Positions 38,057 to 53,000 of a DNA stretch of 64,000 nt are shown here, piece after piece. Each line of letters begins with the position of its first letter. Within the stretch, counting starts at the first letter, position 1. The position numbers and the translations under genes are program-made. The notes beneath the pieces were generated by a model, which saw only the letters and a list, made by a program, of their open reading frames with translations, did not search any database and was not told the origin of the DNA. Source of the stretch: Mermis nigrescens (lineage: Eukaryota > Nematoda > Enoplea > Mermithida > Mermithidae); assembly GCA_036768485.1 (NCBI GenBank), contig JAVLUZ010000154.1, positions 46,003,458-46,067,457 on the forward strand, in the 5' to 3' direction.

Positions 38057-41000
38057 TAACAATACTAGGATAAATGATAATGTTTAAATCACGGCAATAA
38101 TATTAATAGTAATAATAATTATTATTATTATTTTACAACTAAAGAAAATGGTGCATGTACAGGATTAAAATATTAACCTCAAGAGAAAACTTGCACTCTA
38201 TGATTTTGGCAATAGGTTCTTTCAAAGCTTGTCTGACGAAGTCAATCGCATCACGATTCAACAACTCATAAACAAGAATAGACGCGAAACTAGTTTTTCG
38301 AAATAAGCAAGCAGATTCACCTGAAATTGAGTTCATAAAAGAATGATCTGAACTGAATTACGGATGCAAATAGTGCTTGGGAAAGATTCAAACGGCCACA
38401 CATTAAAAAAATGCCACAGACTTAATATGAGACTGGTTGAGAGAACTAAATTAGGACGGATATTTGAAAAAACTGGAAATTATAGCCTTATGCATTTTCA
38501 TTTAAAAGTTTGCTTTTACAGCTGACATAACTTTTTTGGCTTTTGAAAATTATGCCCAATTTTAAGTCAAAACTAAATCGTTTTGTCGGGTTTAAGTCAG
38601 TGATAAGCAGATGGTGATTTTGCCCCAATAAATGTTTAACGAAATCGCTCTTAAATACGTACGAAGAGGGTCGCATTGGGGGGGGGCGGTAGCGAACGAT
38701 CGGGCCCAAAAAAAGCTTAGTGTAGGAACCAGTACACAAGTATATGTATATGATACTAGATGTGTGCATAGGTTTGAGAATATCGTAGTTAGTTGTAATA
38801 TAGGCAAATATAGAAGTATTTTTCTAAGCACTTCACTGAAGGAATCAGTAGTAAATACCTAGATCTTAGCTTATCACGATGCTGTTTTAAGGTGTTTTAG
38901 ACTTCAACATGAACAACATGGTTGAAAGAACTACTTCATTTTTAATTCATGTCATAAGAATCTGCATTAGTGCTAAATCGCGCATTTTTACCAGATTGCA
39001 GTGACGTTTTAGAAAATATATGTATATATAGGTAAGAAGTTCTGCAATGATCTATTTGTCTAGGTTCTCGGAAAACTGTAAGCTACAGTATCTTAGCTGA
39101 AAATTTCTGGCTTTTTAATTTTACTTTGATAGCATGGATGTTTCACGAAATTTTCTATTCTTGCCACTTTATTACACCAGACGGAAACTAGACGAATGAA
39201 AAAAACAGAATCTAAAAAATCGTTGTTTTTGCTACTGTGAAGTCAATCATCTCTTCATTCTCACTAGAATATCATGTCGTAACTAATGTAGATATTGCGC
39301 ACAGCGAGAGTTCATGCCAAAAGAAAAAAATTAAAAAACCTCTAAAAATTTGCCTAAGCAGTTAAACTGATTCAAAGTATACATGAGGTAGAATAGTTGG
39401 AAATTGAAGTAAATCTTTGAGACATCAAAATTACTTCAAATCGCAAGCCTCGCTTATTTTTGTCTTCGATTCTCTTATTTCCGAGCGTTCTGCATAACGG
39501 TGAGTAAACGCAAATCAAGTGTTGTTCCTTCTATTTGTGTAAAAAATTCGCTGCTTCCATTATTTTTACAGCAAAGAACTTGTGAAGGAGCAAAGTAAAA
39601 TCATTAGTTGAAAAATTAAGCGTTTTATATTCGGAGCTCCATTCATTGTATAACTCATTTTTCATGAATAATTATTTTTCAAATATGTGTAATACTCTGA
39701 TAAAATAGTATTTATTTTGTGTACAATCGAACATTTTTATCCATTATTATGAAAGAATGGCTAGTAAGTGTACTCTTAAGACTAAGGGCAAAATTATGCC
39801 GTCAACCTCGAGCTACATACATATGAAGCTGCTTTATGCTGAACGCAACCTTTGACAAGTCTAGTTTCATCAGGGAGGAATTAAGCAAGCAGGTTTTAAA
39901 TTACAGCTCGAACACTTCAAAATGCAACCAAAATTGAATTGAAAATAATCCGTGAAATTGCAGAATCTTTTATAATTCCCGAAATAATTTGAAAACTGGT
40001 TATGATACTCCGAGCTAAATGGTGGAAATAAATGTATAATACAGTAAAAAGACACGAATTAAGTGAGCGCAAATAAATATGAAAGAATTGACGTCGTACT
40101 ATGCGCGAGCAAGTAACTGACATCTATAAAATCTAGTCTACTGATAATCGATCAAGACGTGGTATACATTTGCTTCTAAGCTCAATCTAGCTTCTTTCGA
40201 TTATGCTTTCTACATTTTTTTACTGGATCTGCAACAAAGCGCGCACATGTTTTCTTCAACAAAGCTAAATAGAATAATAATTCAGGCCCGGGCTCGGCCT
40301 CTAAAAGCGGATCCGGGCCCGGACGCCTGAAGATCGGCCGGGCCCGGGCTGGGCACCCGTTTGATCCCTGAGATGAAGTCGCTCCTCGTGGCCGGAAGAT
40401 TTTGTTCGAAGAGTAGAATTATTCAAGAAAAGGTAAAAAATTGTTTGTCTTCAATGATAAACCTTCAAAGTTTTGGTGCTTTGAGCCATAGAGGAAATAT
40501 TTTCAATAGTTTTGCCTCAATCGCGATCAAAAAACGACTTTTTCCACAGCCAACCGATAGAAAAGAACAAGTTTTTCAAAAAGTTCGAATTTTACAATCT
40601 TTTATTATTTCATGGAACATATTAAAAACGTCGGAAAATGAGATTTTTCTGGCTATCCTAGAACAGTTTCCGACAAATAAGCCAATTTATCCGCCCCCAT
40701 CCTTGAGCGAATCTAAGCCAGTGGAGTATATGTATGTCAACAAACTATACAATGCCAGAAAATCGTAGCTCCTACGAATATATGATTGAGGTTTTGGAAG
40801 CAACTCTCTTAAATAAATTCCAAAAACAAAAAACAATCATGTTTTTTAAATTACATGAGTTCTTAAGCTTACTGCACTTTTATTTTAGTGCCAGGAATGA
40901 ATAAATTGATAAATACTCACCGCTGCCGAGCACTTCGAGTTCTAGTTGTTTTATAATGAGGTGCAGGTATATGTAATTGGAATCGAAAATATTGATCAAC

Positions 41001-44000
41001 GCAAATGCTAACTGGTGCTTTTCATCATCACACAAGTATCGAGATAGCAAACAACATACGTCAAAATTATTCGATTTCAGAACCTGCAACAGTCGGTCGT
41101 GTCGCATACATATACTTATTTATTTTATCAATCTAAATTATTTATTTATTCATTTATTTATGTACCTATCCAAATGAATAAAAATGCAGCACAGTATGCG
41201 ACATTTCAAACCTATCAGGGGTCTATGAATACTAAGAAGAAGGTTCTTTGTCTCAATTTCCAAAATAAGATTACGACGCCAATTAAACTTTACTGAAATA
41301 GAGGTATGTACACGCCACTCTGTATACTAAACAAAAGCTAATATCGATTCAAATTTCTAAACAACGAGCTGCTTGATTGCAGATCTCAAGCATGTAACAA
41401 ATCGATGAATTTTCTTATAATTGAAAACCGGTTAAAAGAAAGGAGCATAAGTCATTAAGGATGTAAAGATAAGTTTAAATAGTATGACTTTGGATAAAAA
41501 ATTTTTGAATAAAAGTCTTAAATAAAAATATTTCTGAAATCTTGGACCCGGACCTGGCCTTATTAGGTATAGTCATGGCCTCTAAAAAACCACGTTTCAT
41601 GTTTTTTGCATATATTCATTGTGCAAGCACCCCAGTCTAGAAACTTATATAATAAGAGAAATGTCCCGTCGATGCTCCATCTTTCGCCACTAAGTTGATT
41701 TGATAGATCTCTTTGGTCTTGGAGAAAAATCGATCAAAGTCAAAACTGAAAAAACCAACAAATTCCATTTGGGAAGTAAAAAACATAGGAAATAAAAAAC
41801 CACCCGAAAATGTTATGCAAAGTGCGTGGTTTGCAGCATAAAATAGTTATAGTTGACCTGACATGATCATATTTTTTGAAAAAATTCATGTTATAAAATA
41901 TTTCCGTTCATTTTATCACATTTATATAAAAATCAATAATTTTTTCTGAATTTTATTAAAACTTCTATAAATTTCACAAATAAAGTCTTCAAGTGATAAA
42001 AACAACTCTAGTAAGTCTCTTTACATACTCTGCGAGAAATCAGTGCAAAATTATGCAACTTGATGGAAAGCTATTTCGTTGCCATGGCAACGTATACTTA
42101 GCATTGGTCTTTTTTTAGGTTACAGTGGTTTTTTAGGTTTTACAATCGAACTTTTTTGGCAGTTTTTGGGGTGATTCCCATTTTTTTGTGAAAAATAAAT
42201 ATCAGGCATCATGTAAGGTGCTACGAGGCACATTCCTGCTGAGTTTTGCAAAAATTAGCGCAGGTTTTTTAAGGTTACAACTGGTTTTTTTGGTTTGACT
42301 TTGAAGGTATACTGCAGCTATGTGGGTGAAATTGGACAACTAAATTTTTTTCTGACATCAGTCTGCAAGGGAGCCTAACGTAAAAACATAAAAGATTCCA
42401 ACAAATATGTATACGGGTAGAAATACTAACCCTCAAAAATGCTCTAAAAAATCATAAAAACGGCAATTTTTAGGAACTTTTCGACAAATTTATCTCAAGG
42501 ATCCGGAAAGAGATCAGGGGTCAGTTGTAATCCTCTCGGCATAGCTTTTTCGCCAGTATAATATCATCAGTCATCTCCTTTTGGTTATGGGGAAAAGGCG
42601 TGGTTTTTTAGGTTACAAATCGACTGGTTTCTTCAGAGGCCAGCACTATACCGATGGAGTACGGGTCCAACCTGCACTTCTCTTAGTTTAAAAATTGGAG
42701 CAATCAAACCAAGTCTTTGTAGGTACATAATACGAACAAACAATATATCTACCAAATTATTATTTAAGCAAACAATCACAATGTAACAAAGCATCAAAAC
42801 TTCGAATTAACCACGATCTTGTCTTATTTAATAAATAGCAATTTTTCGACAGTTTCAACCTTCAAATTAGCAAGCGAAGGGTTGTATACATACACGGGCA
42901 GCAACAAAATTTCACGGGGTCCGATGTGGTCAATTAGCCATAAATAGCACCGAAAATTTAATTTTGGGGGTCTATCGGATTCAAGAGGTCTTTCATATGC
43001 TAGGAGGTTCAGTAATACATGATCTTGGGGGTATCCCCAGTAATCTTTTCACACCCTCAGAATTTGCGATTTTTCTAAAGTTTCCGAAAATTTCCTGAAA
43101 ATTCGCAGAAAGGGTGATTTCTAAAGCGTTTTTAGCTATGTACCTACATATTCGCGTATGATTGCATTTACATATTCAAAACATACATGCACATAGGGGG
43201 TGATGGGGTATTACCCCCACTGAAGGGTCCGCCAAACAGGTACTGTCGGGCGAGTTTGAGCCAAAGCAATGTTTTTTGCATCATTTTTGAGGTCAAAAGC
43301 AGTAGAAATGTGAAAAATTTCCCGGCGCTTGGCGCCGGATTATTACTTTCATATACTTTTTCACCCAAAAAGCGCCAAAAATTGATCAATTTCTGTATTT
43401 TTAGAGCTGAAAGTAATATAATGCAGTCAAAATGGACTAAAAATTCTTTTAGAATGCGAAATTACCACAAAAAGACGTTCTATAGGCTATTTTGACAATT
43501 TTGGTCGTTAAAACAATAAAAAAATTCGTGAACGTAAAAGATTTACCCCCTCCTTCCCGTCACGACCATAGGTGGGCAGCACCAAAATTCTGGGGGCTGG
43601 GTGGTGAAAAAAGTTTTAAAGGTCAAAAAATGGTCTTAAAAGTGGTCGTATGGCGAAAAAACACCATTTTTCGACGTTCCTCATCGAGCACTATCCAATG
43701 GCATCAAAAATAAAAAATTTTTTTCTGGGGGGGGGTATTTTGATTTCTGGGGGGGGTATTTCAACTTCTGGGGGGGGTGCATACCCCCCAAACCCCCCCA
43801 CGCCCATGTGTGGTCACGACCCTGACCTTACCAGGATACGGAGCTGTATTATAAAAGGAATTGGAATTTGTGCATTCATTTAATTGTGTAGGAATAATAT
43901 GCACATACACAAATATGCATGTGCACACACACTCCTACAAAAGTCATCTGTCTCATAATGTCACATGCTAGAAATATCGTGTGTCACATTTTATACGTAG

Positions 44001-47000
44001 GACCCGCACCCGATCGGGTTCAGCTTTTTTGGACCCGGTCCGGACCATACATGATCTTGGGGCGGGATTGGGGAAGAGGTTTGACCCCCAGCAAACTTTT
44101 CACGCCCCAGAAATTTTTCGCCCCCAGAATTTGCGATTTTCCAAAAAAAAGAACTTGCGCTTTTAGTCATCTGCTTGCTCAAAAATGTCAAATTTTCGGC
44201 GCTTCGCGCCACATACTCGTTTTTTGAACACGTTTTGTTTAATTTATTCGATTTTGTTTTTTGTTTTTTTAATTTTTCAAGTTTTTCAGTTCCAAAACGA
44301 TGCAGCATTGTCAGAGACGCAAAAAACAATGTATTTGACGCATAAGCACTGTTTTTGAGCCCGAAAAGGCACTTTCAAATTTTACGCCACAGAATTCCCA
44401 TGCTGCGCAGATCTGATCATATCCCGACCTTAAAATTTTGCACCCGAAACCGATGCTATCTAAAAGTTTGGATCTAGACTTTAGTTTCTAAAAAAACTAG
44501 ATTCAGCACATCCGTATAATTCGTGACTGTTTTATTGTAGTAGATGTATATGCACTGTTTTTTTTGCGCAAAATTTTAGATTTTGTTGTACAAACGGAAA
44601 CTGGCCGAAAACTGCCTTTACTTCATGTACAAAGATGTGCTCCAAAAATCTTTGTACGAGCCTCAAAATCTTTGTTCCGTACAAAAAAGGAAAACATTGT
44701 GTATAAGGCTCATGAAATGTATAGTCGGACCCCGATAATAAACATTCCAAGGGGACAAAGGGGTTCCGTAAGTTCGACTGTAAATAACCGTTCGATTAAC
44801 ATTCAAGCACTGAAATAATAGAAACCTCAAACAAGCTCCCGTATTCCTCAACCGGCATAATAACCCGGCGTATGTAGGTCAAATTTATGCGACACTGGCC
44901 ACACTCAGCTTCCTTGTACTTCAGCTTTAGCCACTCGTGACGAAAAACAGTAGCGCTCAGATCTTTTGTTGTACAATTCATCATAGAATCGGAGGATAAT
45001 TCGATGTTTGTACTGCCTAATGTGGTGGGAACCCCTTTTTAGACAAAATGAGCTAACAAGGAAGACTAAACTAAAATCTATGTATATACATATGTATGTC
45101 AGTACAAGACACGGTTTGGTACTCCAACCATACACGTAACATGAATGTAAGACCCCCCAAAGTTGGTCATTCCCCAACACCCCAAAGCCAGAAAATTTTC
45201 GACCCCCCCACTTTTAGAAAAAACTGATTTTTTAGGCCGTTTTTAGGAGTTTTTGGTTAAAAATTGTAGGCCAATTACCTCCTCCCCCCAAATGCCAGGG
45301 ACCAGGCAAGTAGCTCTGGGGGGTATGGGGGGTCCGGACCCCCCAAAATTCAGAAAAATCGGAAAAATATGACTTTTTAAACATTATTTTGTGCTATTTT
45401 AGGCCTTTTTGGGCTAAGTCCCCCTAAAATTGGTGTTGTTCCCCCCAAAATAAGACGGCCAGCTACGTGCCTGCCAGGGACCCCCCACCCGAAATTACGA
45501 GCCGTTGCATGTATGACTCCGACCGAAGTCGACCACTTCTCACTATCCAAAAATTATAATTTTTAAATGCCTTACTTAGTATAGGTCAGGAAAAGTAGGA
45601 ACACGCATATTATGTTACTACATAATTTCAATTTTTTTCTAAATTTATTCCTTCAATTTTAATCAAAAATAAAATGTGCTTCAGTTTCAGCAAGCGCAAT
45701 GGCAGGTATATTTTATATTTTCAACGACAGTGAAAGTCGATCGATCAGGTTTAGTAGACTGCATGACAACAGATAGATTTCTAAAATGTGCGAACTCAAT
45801 AAAGAAAAATCTTATAGCTCAAAAATACAGACCTTTTAGGAACTTAATACATATGTAGTTTTTTATATTTTTCAAATTTTGTTTCCAATTTTCGACAATG
45901 GATTTTTGATCGCGACAGCTTGGCATATTTTGAATAAAAATCAAGCTTTACAACAATAATTAGGTTCCTCAATGCGAGTCGTCCGCAGTGTTTTTTTGTA
46001 CTCGGCAAAGATTTTTCCCGATGTACAAATACTTTTCGGGACTGTCTTTGAACACGTACAAAGATTTTTGGGAAGACAAAAATTGCAAAAAAGGTCTAAA
46101 ATTCGAAAAATTTCCGCGCTTCGCGCCGAAATGAGTAATTGTATGTTCCATATATATTTATAATGGCAGAAATTGCATTTCAAAAGGAAAAATGTCAAAT
46201 TTTTCGGCGCTTCGCGCCGTTTTAAGACGATTCTTAGTGATTTTTGCCCCAAGAGACCCAGAAATTAGCTAAAATACACTACCAAAAGTCGAACAACTCT
46301 GTTTTTACCACACTAAAATCGCTACTGTACCATATTAGTACCCAAAAATTTGTGTGTACAAAATGTGCAAAGATTTTTGGGAAGACAAAAACTGTAAAAA
46401 GGTGTAAAATTCCAAAAAATCGGCGAATGAGTAATTGTTTGTCCTATTTATCTTTAAAATGAAAGAATTTGCATTTAGAATGAAAAAATGTAAAATTTTT
46501 CGGCGCTTTGCGCCGTTTTGAGACAATTTTTAGTAATTTTTGGCGTCAGAAACCCAGAAATTAGCTAAAATACACTATCAAAGATCGACAACTCTGTTTA
46601 ACCGCACTAAAATCGCTACTGTACTATATTATAGTACACAAAAATTTGCATGTACAAAATGTACAAAGACTTTTGGGGACCATCTTTGTACATGTACAAA
46701 CGGACCTTGTACGAAAAAAACACTGGTCGTCGGTCACCAAGTCCAAATTGAACTGCTTACCAATATATGTTATTTATGTATCTGTAAAGCTAATAGTGTA
46801 ACTTCAAAAGTCGACAATCTGCATTTCAAGTCAGGCACAGATCCCCTTAGGGGGAGCATTACAACTACCACAGGGTCCAGTCTCGAGCCACTGTCAGACG
46901 ATTTTGAACTATCAAATATTTTCTGCATAATTTTTGGGAATGAAAATAGCATTGATGTTAAAGTTTTTTCGGCGCTTCTCGCTGACTAGTACATTTCTGT

Positions 47001-50000
47001 TTTGTTTACCCATAAAATGCCTTGAATGAATTCAAAATGATCTAAAAAGTCTGAATTTTCGATGAATTCTTATATTTTTCGCTTACAAAAGTGACGAAGG
47101 AGTCAGAATTGGATAAAAAGTACTGAAAAATGCACTTTTCCTTAACAGACCATCCTATATAGTAGGTATATTCAAACCATTTTTCATATTTGAGCAGCGA
47201 AAAAGGGTAGAACTCTAAATTTAGTGGTTCCCAATTTTAGGACTTAAACCCCTAAACTTTTGACATTGGGAAACTAAGAAATCAGGCGACTAATATGTAA
47301 GTGTGCGTGTGTGTGTGTGTTTACGTAATGGTATAATATAAAAAAAATTTCACCTAATTCCGTTTGGCGCTGAGTTCTTCTCGATTTCCCGAAGAATTGC
47401 AATGCCACAGTATAAAGTTCGGAACAAAGATTCCTGTAAATGTAAAAAATTGAAGTAAGCTGCGAAAAAATCCATAAGCGAAAGATCGAAAAGTCACAGG
47501 CATTTAAAATGGACTAGATACAAAATTAGACAGAATAAGACACAGATACAAAGAGAGATAATACGTTGATAAAAGACAATGGACAAAGGGATAATACGTT
47601 AATATGTAAAAGACAATGGACAAACAGACTTTTAGACCCACCCCACAGTCTTGATTTGTGCATCATGTGAGTCGCAGATATGCACTGATAGTGAGGTTTA
47701 AGGGCTATGTAGACCCCATGAAAGCTTTTTTGTTTAAACCCCTTGCACGTGTAAAAAATGACCCAAAAAGTCTTAGTACATTTCGTTGTATTACAATAAG
47801 CTTAACGGTGCTATAACTATAATTATTCATATTTGTACCGTTTTCGAGTAGAATTCGCGGTTGTTTTATTTAAAAAATGTCAGAGAAAACTTAATTAGCG
47901 AAAAAATTTAGTCATTTTTACTATCTTTAAACAGAATTTTGAAGATTGTGAAGGAAAAAACCTTGAAATTTTCAAATTTGAACAAAACAATTTTGACGTA
48001 TATTTACCATAAGTTCAAGTCAAGTTAAGGCTTTTGACGGACAAACAGTGAAAATCAATTAAATTGTCTGAAGCACTATATTTGCTTCATTCTTTTTCAC
48101 TGAATTTAATTCACACGAATCAGACTAAAAAACGACTTATACATCTGATAATTTTGCCGCTGAAAAAGATCGAAGATCATACTAAAACTCGATATACATA
48201 CTGTAGAATATCATTCCTGTCGTATTACTTAAAAACACTTCTGTAGTCGCTTCAAATTTTTTCAAAAAGCTCTCAAAAAATAAAGCAGACTATAGAATTA
48301 CTAGGCCAATACATAAAAAAATCAATGCTGGAGATTTACGACGAAAAATATCACAGTAACCGTAGCAAAGTACAGTAAAATATGACGGTTGAGCCTCCCT
48401 AAAAACAATTTTTGACCTTTTTACTCTTTGTTCTCACAAAAATCTTTGCATAAATATGCAGTAATAGGGTCCTAAAGTCTTTGTGCCGGGTGTCAAATAA
48501 GCTTTTGTCACTTCTCCTGCAGCACGCCAAATGTATACATAAATTATAAGCGATATTTCATTGGTATGACTGCCATTTGAGCTTAAAACAAACTTCAACC
48601 GATTTGAATTAAATTTTTATTTTATTAATTCAGTTAGATTTTATAAATTAAATTCGTATGATCTGCTAATCCTGGCCGGATAGTACGGAGTAAAATTGAT
48701 GAGATGATCAGCTTGGAAAGGAAGTGAGATTACACCATATGATTACCGTTATTGGTGCTCTGACCTAAAATCAACCGTACTCTTGCCTATGTACGTATAC
48801 AACTATTTTGCGCCAAAAATGACTTTTTTGGCCATATTTGACATTTTTAAGGAATTTTCGGAAAAAACGTTTATAAGAAACGACAGAATTTTGACCGTAA
48901 AGATGTTTAAACTTTCAAATCAACTATTCTTGAAGCGTTATAGAGCTACAAGACATGACTTATTGTGGGTAGGTGCTAGGCAGTGCATAATCGATCAGTG
49001 TGTTAAATCCAAGAACTGCGATGTTATCCTTATGCAGCGTAATATATATTTTTTCCACTTGGAACTTACATGAGGCTTCATCATGGCCGTTCTTCAATCT
49101 TTTAAATGTAAATTGGTATAAGAAGGATAGGTTGCACTTCAAAGTGCATTTTATCAAGTAAAATGCTTATGTTAATTGATTTTCCTGCGGATAAGTTGAT
49201 CTTTATTGTAAAGTGATGAGCAGGTACAGAAAATTTCTCTTCATATAGAAAATTGACATTGTTTATTGAGAAGTTGGATAATTGTAACTTTGGCGGAAAT
49301 GAGAATGAAAATGAGCCGCTCAAAATTGAAGTCTAATTAGATGTATGACTGTTTGAAGCTTCAAAAATATAAATAAACAATAAATTAAGATTAATCGAGA
49401 ACATTACTCGAAGACAACGTCTTCCTGTAACAGGATACTCCCGGCAGTACTATTGCATTGAGGAACATAGGCAGATGTCCGGTATATTCTCGCGCAGTTG
49501 ATCGATAAGGTGGCGAAAATATCAGTAACATGCTTAACATTGTCAAACCTAAAATTTTAGGACAAATATCAAGCGCACCGTCGGAACTTTAAATATAAAT
49601 GAACAACGGTGATATTAGTTACACAGTCAGATAACATGACATAATGCTTTCAATTAGAGGTGTGCCAGGCCCCAGCCCCGGCGCTGGGGCCCTGGCCTGG
49701 GCGCCTGTAAAAAACGACAAAATTGACTGAAAACAATATAAAATTAATCTTTTTCATCGAATTATACGACGTAATATTTGTTTATTTCCAAGAAATAAGC
49801 TAAATTACTTCAAAATCAAGCTTAGACTACTGTTGTGTTTCGTTTCAGGTGATCCAATTACTAAGATTTGAGTGAATATTGAAACGTTTTGATATATTGT
49901 AGAGAAGTTTAGCTTAAGTTACGATTTTTATCGCGAAAGTAAGCACGTTTGACCGATTATTGTTTAAACAAAAAGATTTAAAACACAGAGGACTTTCCCC

Positions 50001-53000
50001 GGTGTCTCTGAAAATATTTTATCAGTCGATGTAATCGTACATTCATTAAGACGAGCTATTATACCACATAATTAGTCGTTTGCTGTTCCATATGCGACCT
50101 TTTATTAATTTGTTGCGCTTCGCGCCAAGTAGCAGGCGAGATAAAGAATGGATATAAAATTAGATACGATTTTTGGCCGTCAGTGATCATATTTTTCTCA
50201 AATTTTTTCGGCACTTCGCGCCTGATAATGACTATTAATGACATTTATTTACTTCCTTTGCGGCCCTAAAATCATATTTTTGCTCAGGGAATAGGTTTTA
50301 AAACGATTTTAGGAGCAGAAACAGCTTTTTCAGCATATTTTCCTTCTATTTTCAAGCATACCGTTTAACGATTTTCGTCATTCTACGTCAAATGCTACAA
50401 ATGCAGGAGATAGGGCAGTAATTCAAGCTGCTTAACGATTTAAAGAATTTTCCGGCGCTTCGCGTCATATTTCCGCGAATGTCAATTAAATTTAATGATT
50501 TTTTCGAGCGAATATCGGAAAAGACCTGAGCTACTTACATATTTCTCATGCAAAGTACTTGCAATGTCTTGCATTGTACTGTCTTATTCATCTCTTTCTT
50601 CCATTGCATTAGCATAGATCTTCAATGAAATTAATATTTTTATATAGTTTATTTTTATTCCTTTAGCTGTATTCAATCATTATCTATAATATTCTTTGTT
50701 ATTTGTCTTTTAAAACTGTCCAATTCCATGTCTCTAATTTATTGAAGCATTATGTAATTGCCCACAATTTCAATACAGAGATATTAGGTCCCTACAGGTA
50801 AAATATGGATGCATGGTATACCTTGGTAAGTGTAGTGTATATGTATTGTACAGGCCCCATCTATGCCCGACCCCAGCGCCGGAGCCCGGGCCCCAACTAG
50901 AATGGCGGCCCCGGTATATCTCTACTTTCAATATAAACTAAGCACTGGCGGATTTAGAGGGGGACGGCCGCCCCCTGTCGTCAAACAAATATTTGGGCGC
51001 AATGAAGAATAGATTTGTATTTTTTTGACGATTTAGCCATTTTTACCATGATTTTTTAAATTTTGCGGAGCTTGGCGTCGAGATAGTACACATTAATGAC
51101 ATTCACTGATTCTCTTGGCGTTCTAAAAATCTTAAATTCACGTCAGAAGAGTAGTTTTTGTACAGATCAACGATTTTGTAACTCCTACAATGATTTCTTG
51201 AGTGTTTTTCGGCGATTCGTGTCGATTTCTGCATTAAATTTAAGAGTTTTTCATAAAAAAACTTTTGTAAAATTTTGGAAGTTTTTGCATTTACTTGCAT
51301 CAGAAAGAATTCTGCTTATCAAAAGACGGCAAAAAGTTGGTACATCGAGCATAATATTTGAATTTTTGGACAATGTCTGACACTTTTAAACAAATTTTGG
51401 GTTCCGCCCCCATGTCAGAAAATTCTGGATTTGTCACTGAAACTGAGGAATATTCAACCAATGACTCATGAAGACACAGCTTTGCTCCGTGCAAATAGAC
51501 CAGAATTGACCACAAACCATAACTTACATATGCTAGATAGGTTCCATTGATGCAAAAGGTCAGGGTTGGCAGGGGGTTAAATCCCAGAAATCCAAAACAG
51601 TAAATTCAACTTCGCGATTTTTTGTTGTTTAAATGATCAAAATAGTCAGAATAGCCTATAAAACGTTTTTTCGTGGTAATATCGCATTTTTAAAACATTT
51701 TAAATGCATTGTATCACTTATAACACTAAAAAATGCAGAAAGTGACCAATTTTGGGCGCTTTTTGAGCAAAAAAGTACATAAAATTACTGCGCCGGAAAA
51801 GTTTTGATATTTTTACTGCTTTTGACCTTGAAAATGATGCAAAAAGCGTTCCATGAGTTCAAAATCGCAGGAAATTACCTGTCCGGCTGACCCTACAGCG
51901 GTAGGTAATACCCTCTCAATCCCATATGTGCATGTATGATAGGCCTAGTTAAGCTGTTTGCTGAATTATGCTTGCCTGGCTTCGAAAAGTTTTAGGCCAA
52001 GCGAATAGGTCCTTTGGACGTTTTTTCGTTCACTGCTCATTTTTCTATAATAACTGAATGGCGATGAAAACCTTTGTCTATGTCCACAACACAAAGGTAT
52101 AAGCATTTCTCTCCACTCCTGAAAATAAGATAAGTCAGCAGCTTATAATTTATCATCTGGAATTAACAAATTAACATTGACAAACACAACAACGCTACTA
52201 CTACTACTACTACTACTACTAATACTGCTGCCTCTAAGCTTAATCAAGCTAACAATTAAGCCCATTATCCTAGCTAATTTCTTTCAGATCGGCAAGAAGA
52301 TGCATCTGTGTTATGTTCATCCTCTGCAATATGCACATGTTAAAGTTTGGTAATTAGTCTTTCAGAATGGAAGCAAATATCTTGCTGAAACAAAGTGATA
52401 ACAACAAAAAGTCTATGCTTTTTATTAAAATGTCAAAATTATTAATACAGTTCTCGCCACCAATTTCGACGATTAAAAATCCTTGAGCTTTGCTAAGGAA
52501 TGCTACGCCTATGTTGCAACATACGACGGTCAAATATATTTCAACACTAGAATGATAAAACATATGGTAACTTACTGTAACGTTCACATTATGTATGTTA
52601 TTCATAATAACATAGGCCAGCTGATCATTAGCAAAGCTTACGAAATGTTAAATGCTCAAATTTCATGACGAGAACCGCCAGTCAAACATATTTCTGAAAA
52701 ACTATTTATTGTGTGTGAAATTTTCTTGCGGTTCTTCATATCAATGACGCCAAACAATAATTAGAACCATTGCGTACAGCAATTCCATATGATCAACATC
52801 CATCTGTGGGCAGCAGTCAAATTCTTGGGGTCTCGGTGGTGCAAAACTGGCAAAAATCCCAAAAAAACATACCAAAATTCAATTCTGGGAGTCTTTCGAT
52901 TTTCAGGGAGTCAAAAGAATTCTAGGGGTCTAACCCCAACGCCAAGGTAAGGCACCGTCTCCGGTCTTTATAGCAAAATAGCGAAAATAAAGAATAGTTA

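Noticed and set aside
37789..38132. Possible replication origin or matrix attachment region
   Set aside because: A simple AAT microsatellite explains the sequence. There is no independent sign of an origin.
39929..40014. Minus-strand unit with acceptor and phase fit, reading RSIITSFQIISGIIKDSAIS
   Set aside because: It looked like a RasGAP helix, but exons 40921-41083 and 38178-38320 already join in frame and the peptide would insert 29 residues right before the arginine finger.
46540..46989. 149-codon + strand frame
   Set aside because: Composed of hairpin-repeat sequence also found elsewhere in other frames. No conserved domain.
52271..52330. Possible + strand exon after ttctttCAG
   Set aside because: The frame closes after about 20 codons with no donor and no resemblance to any family.
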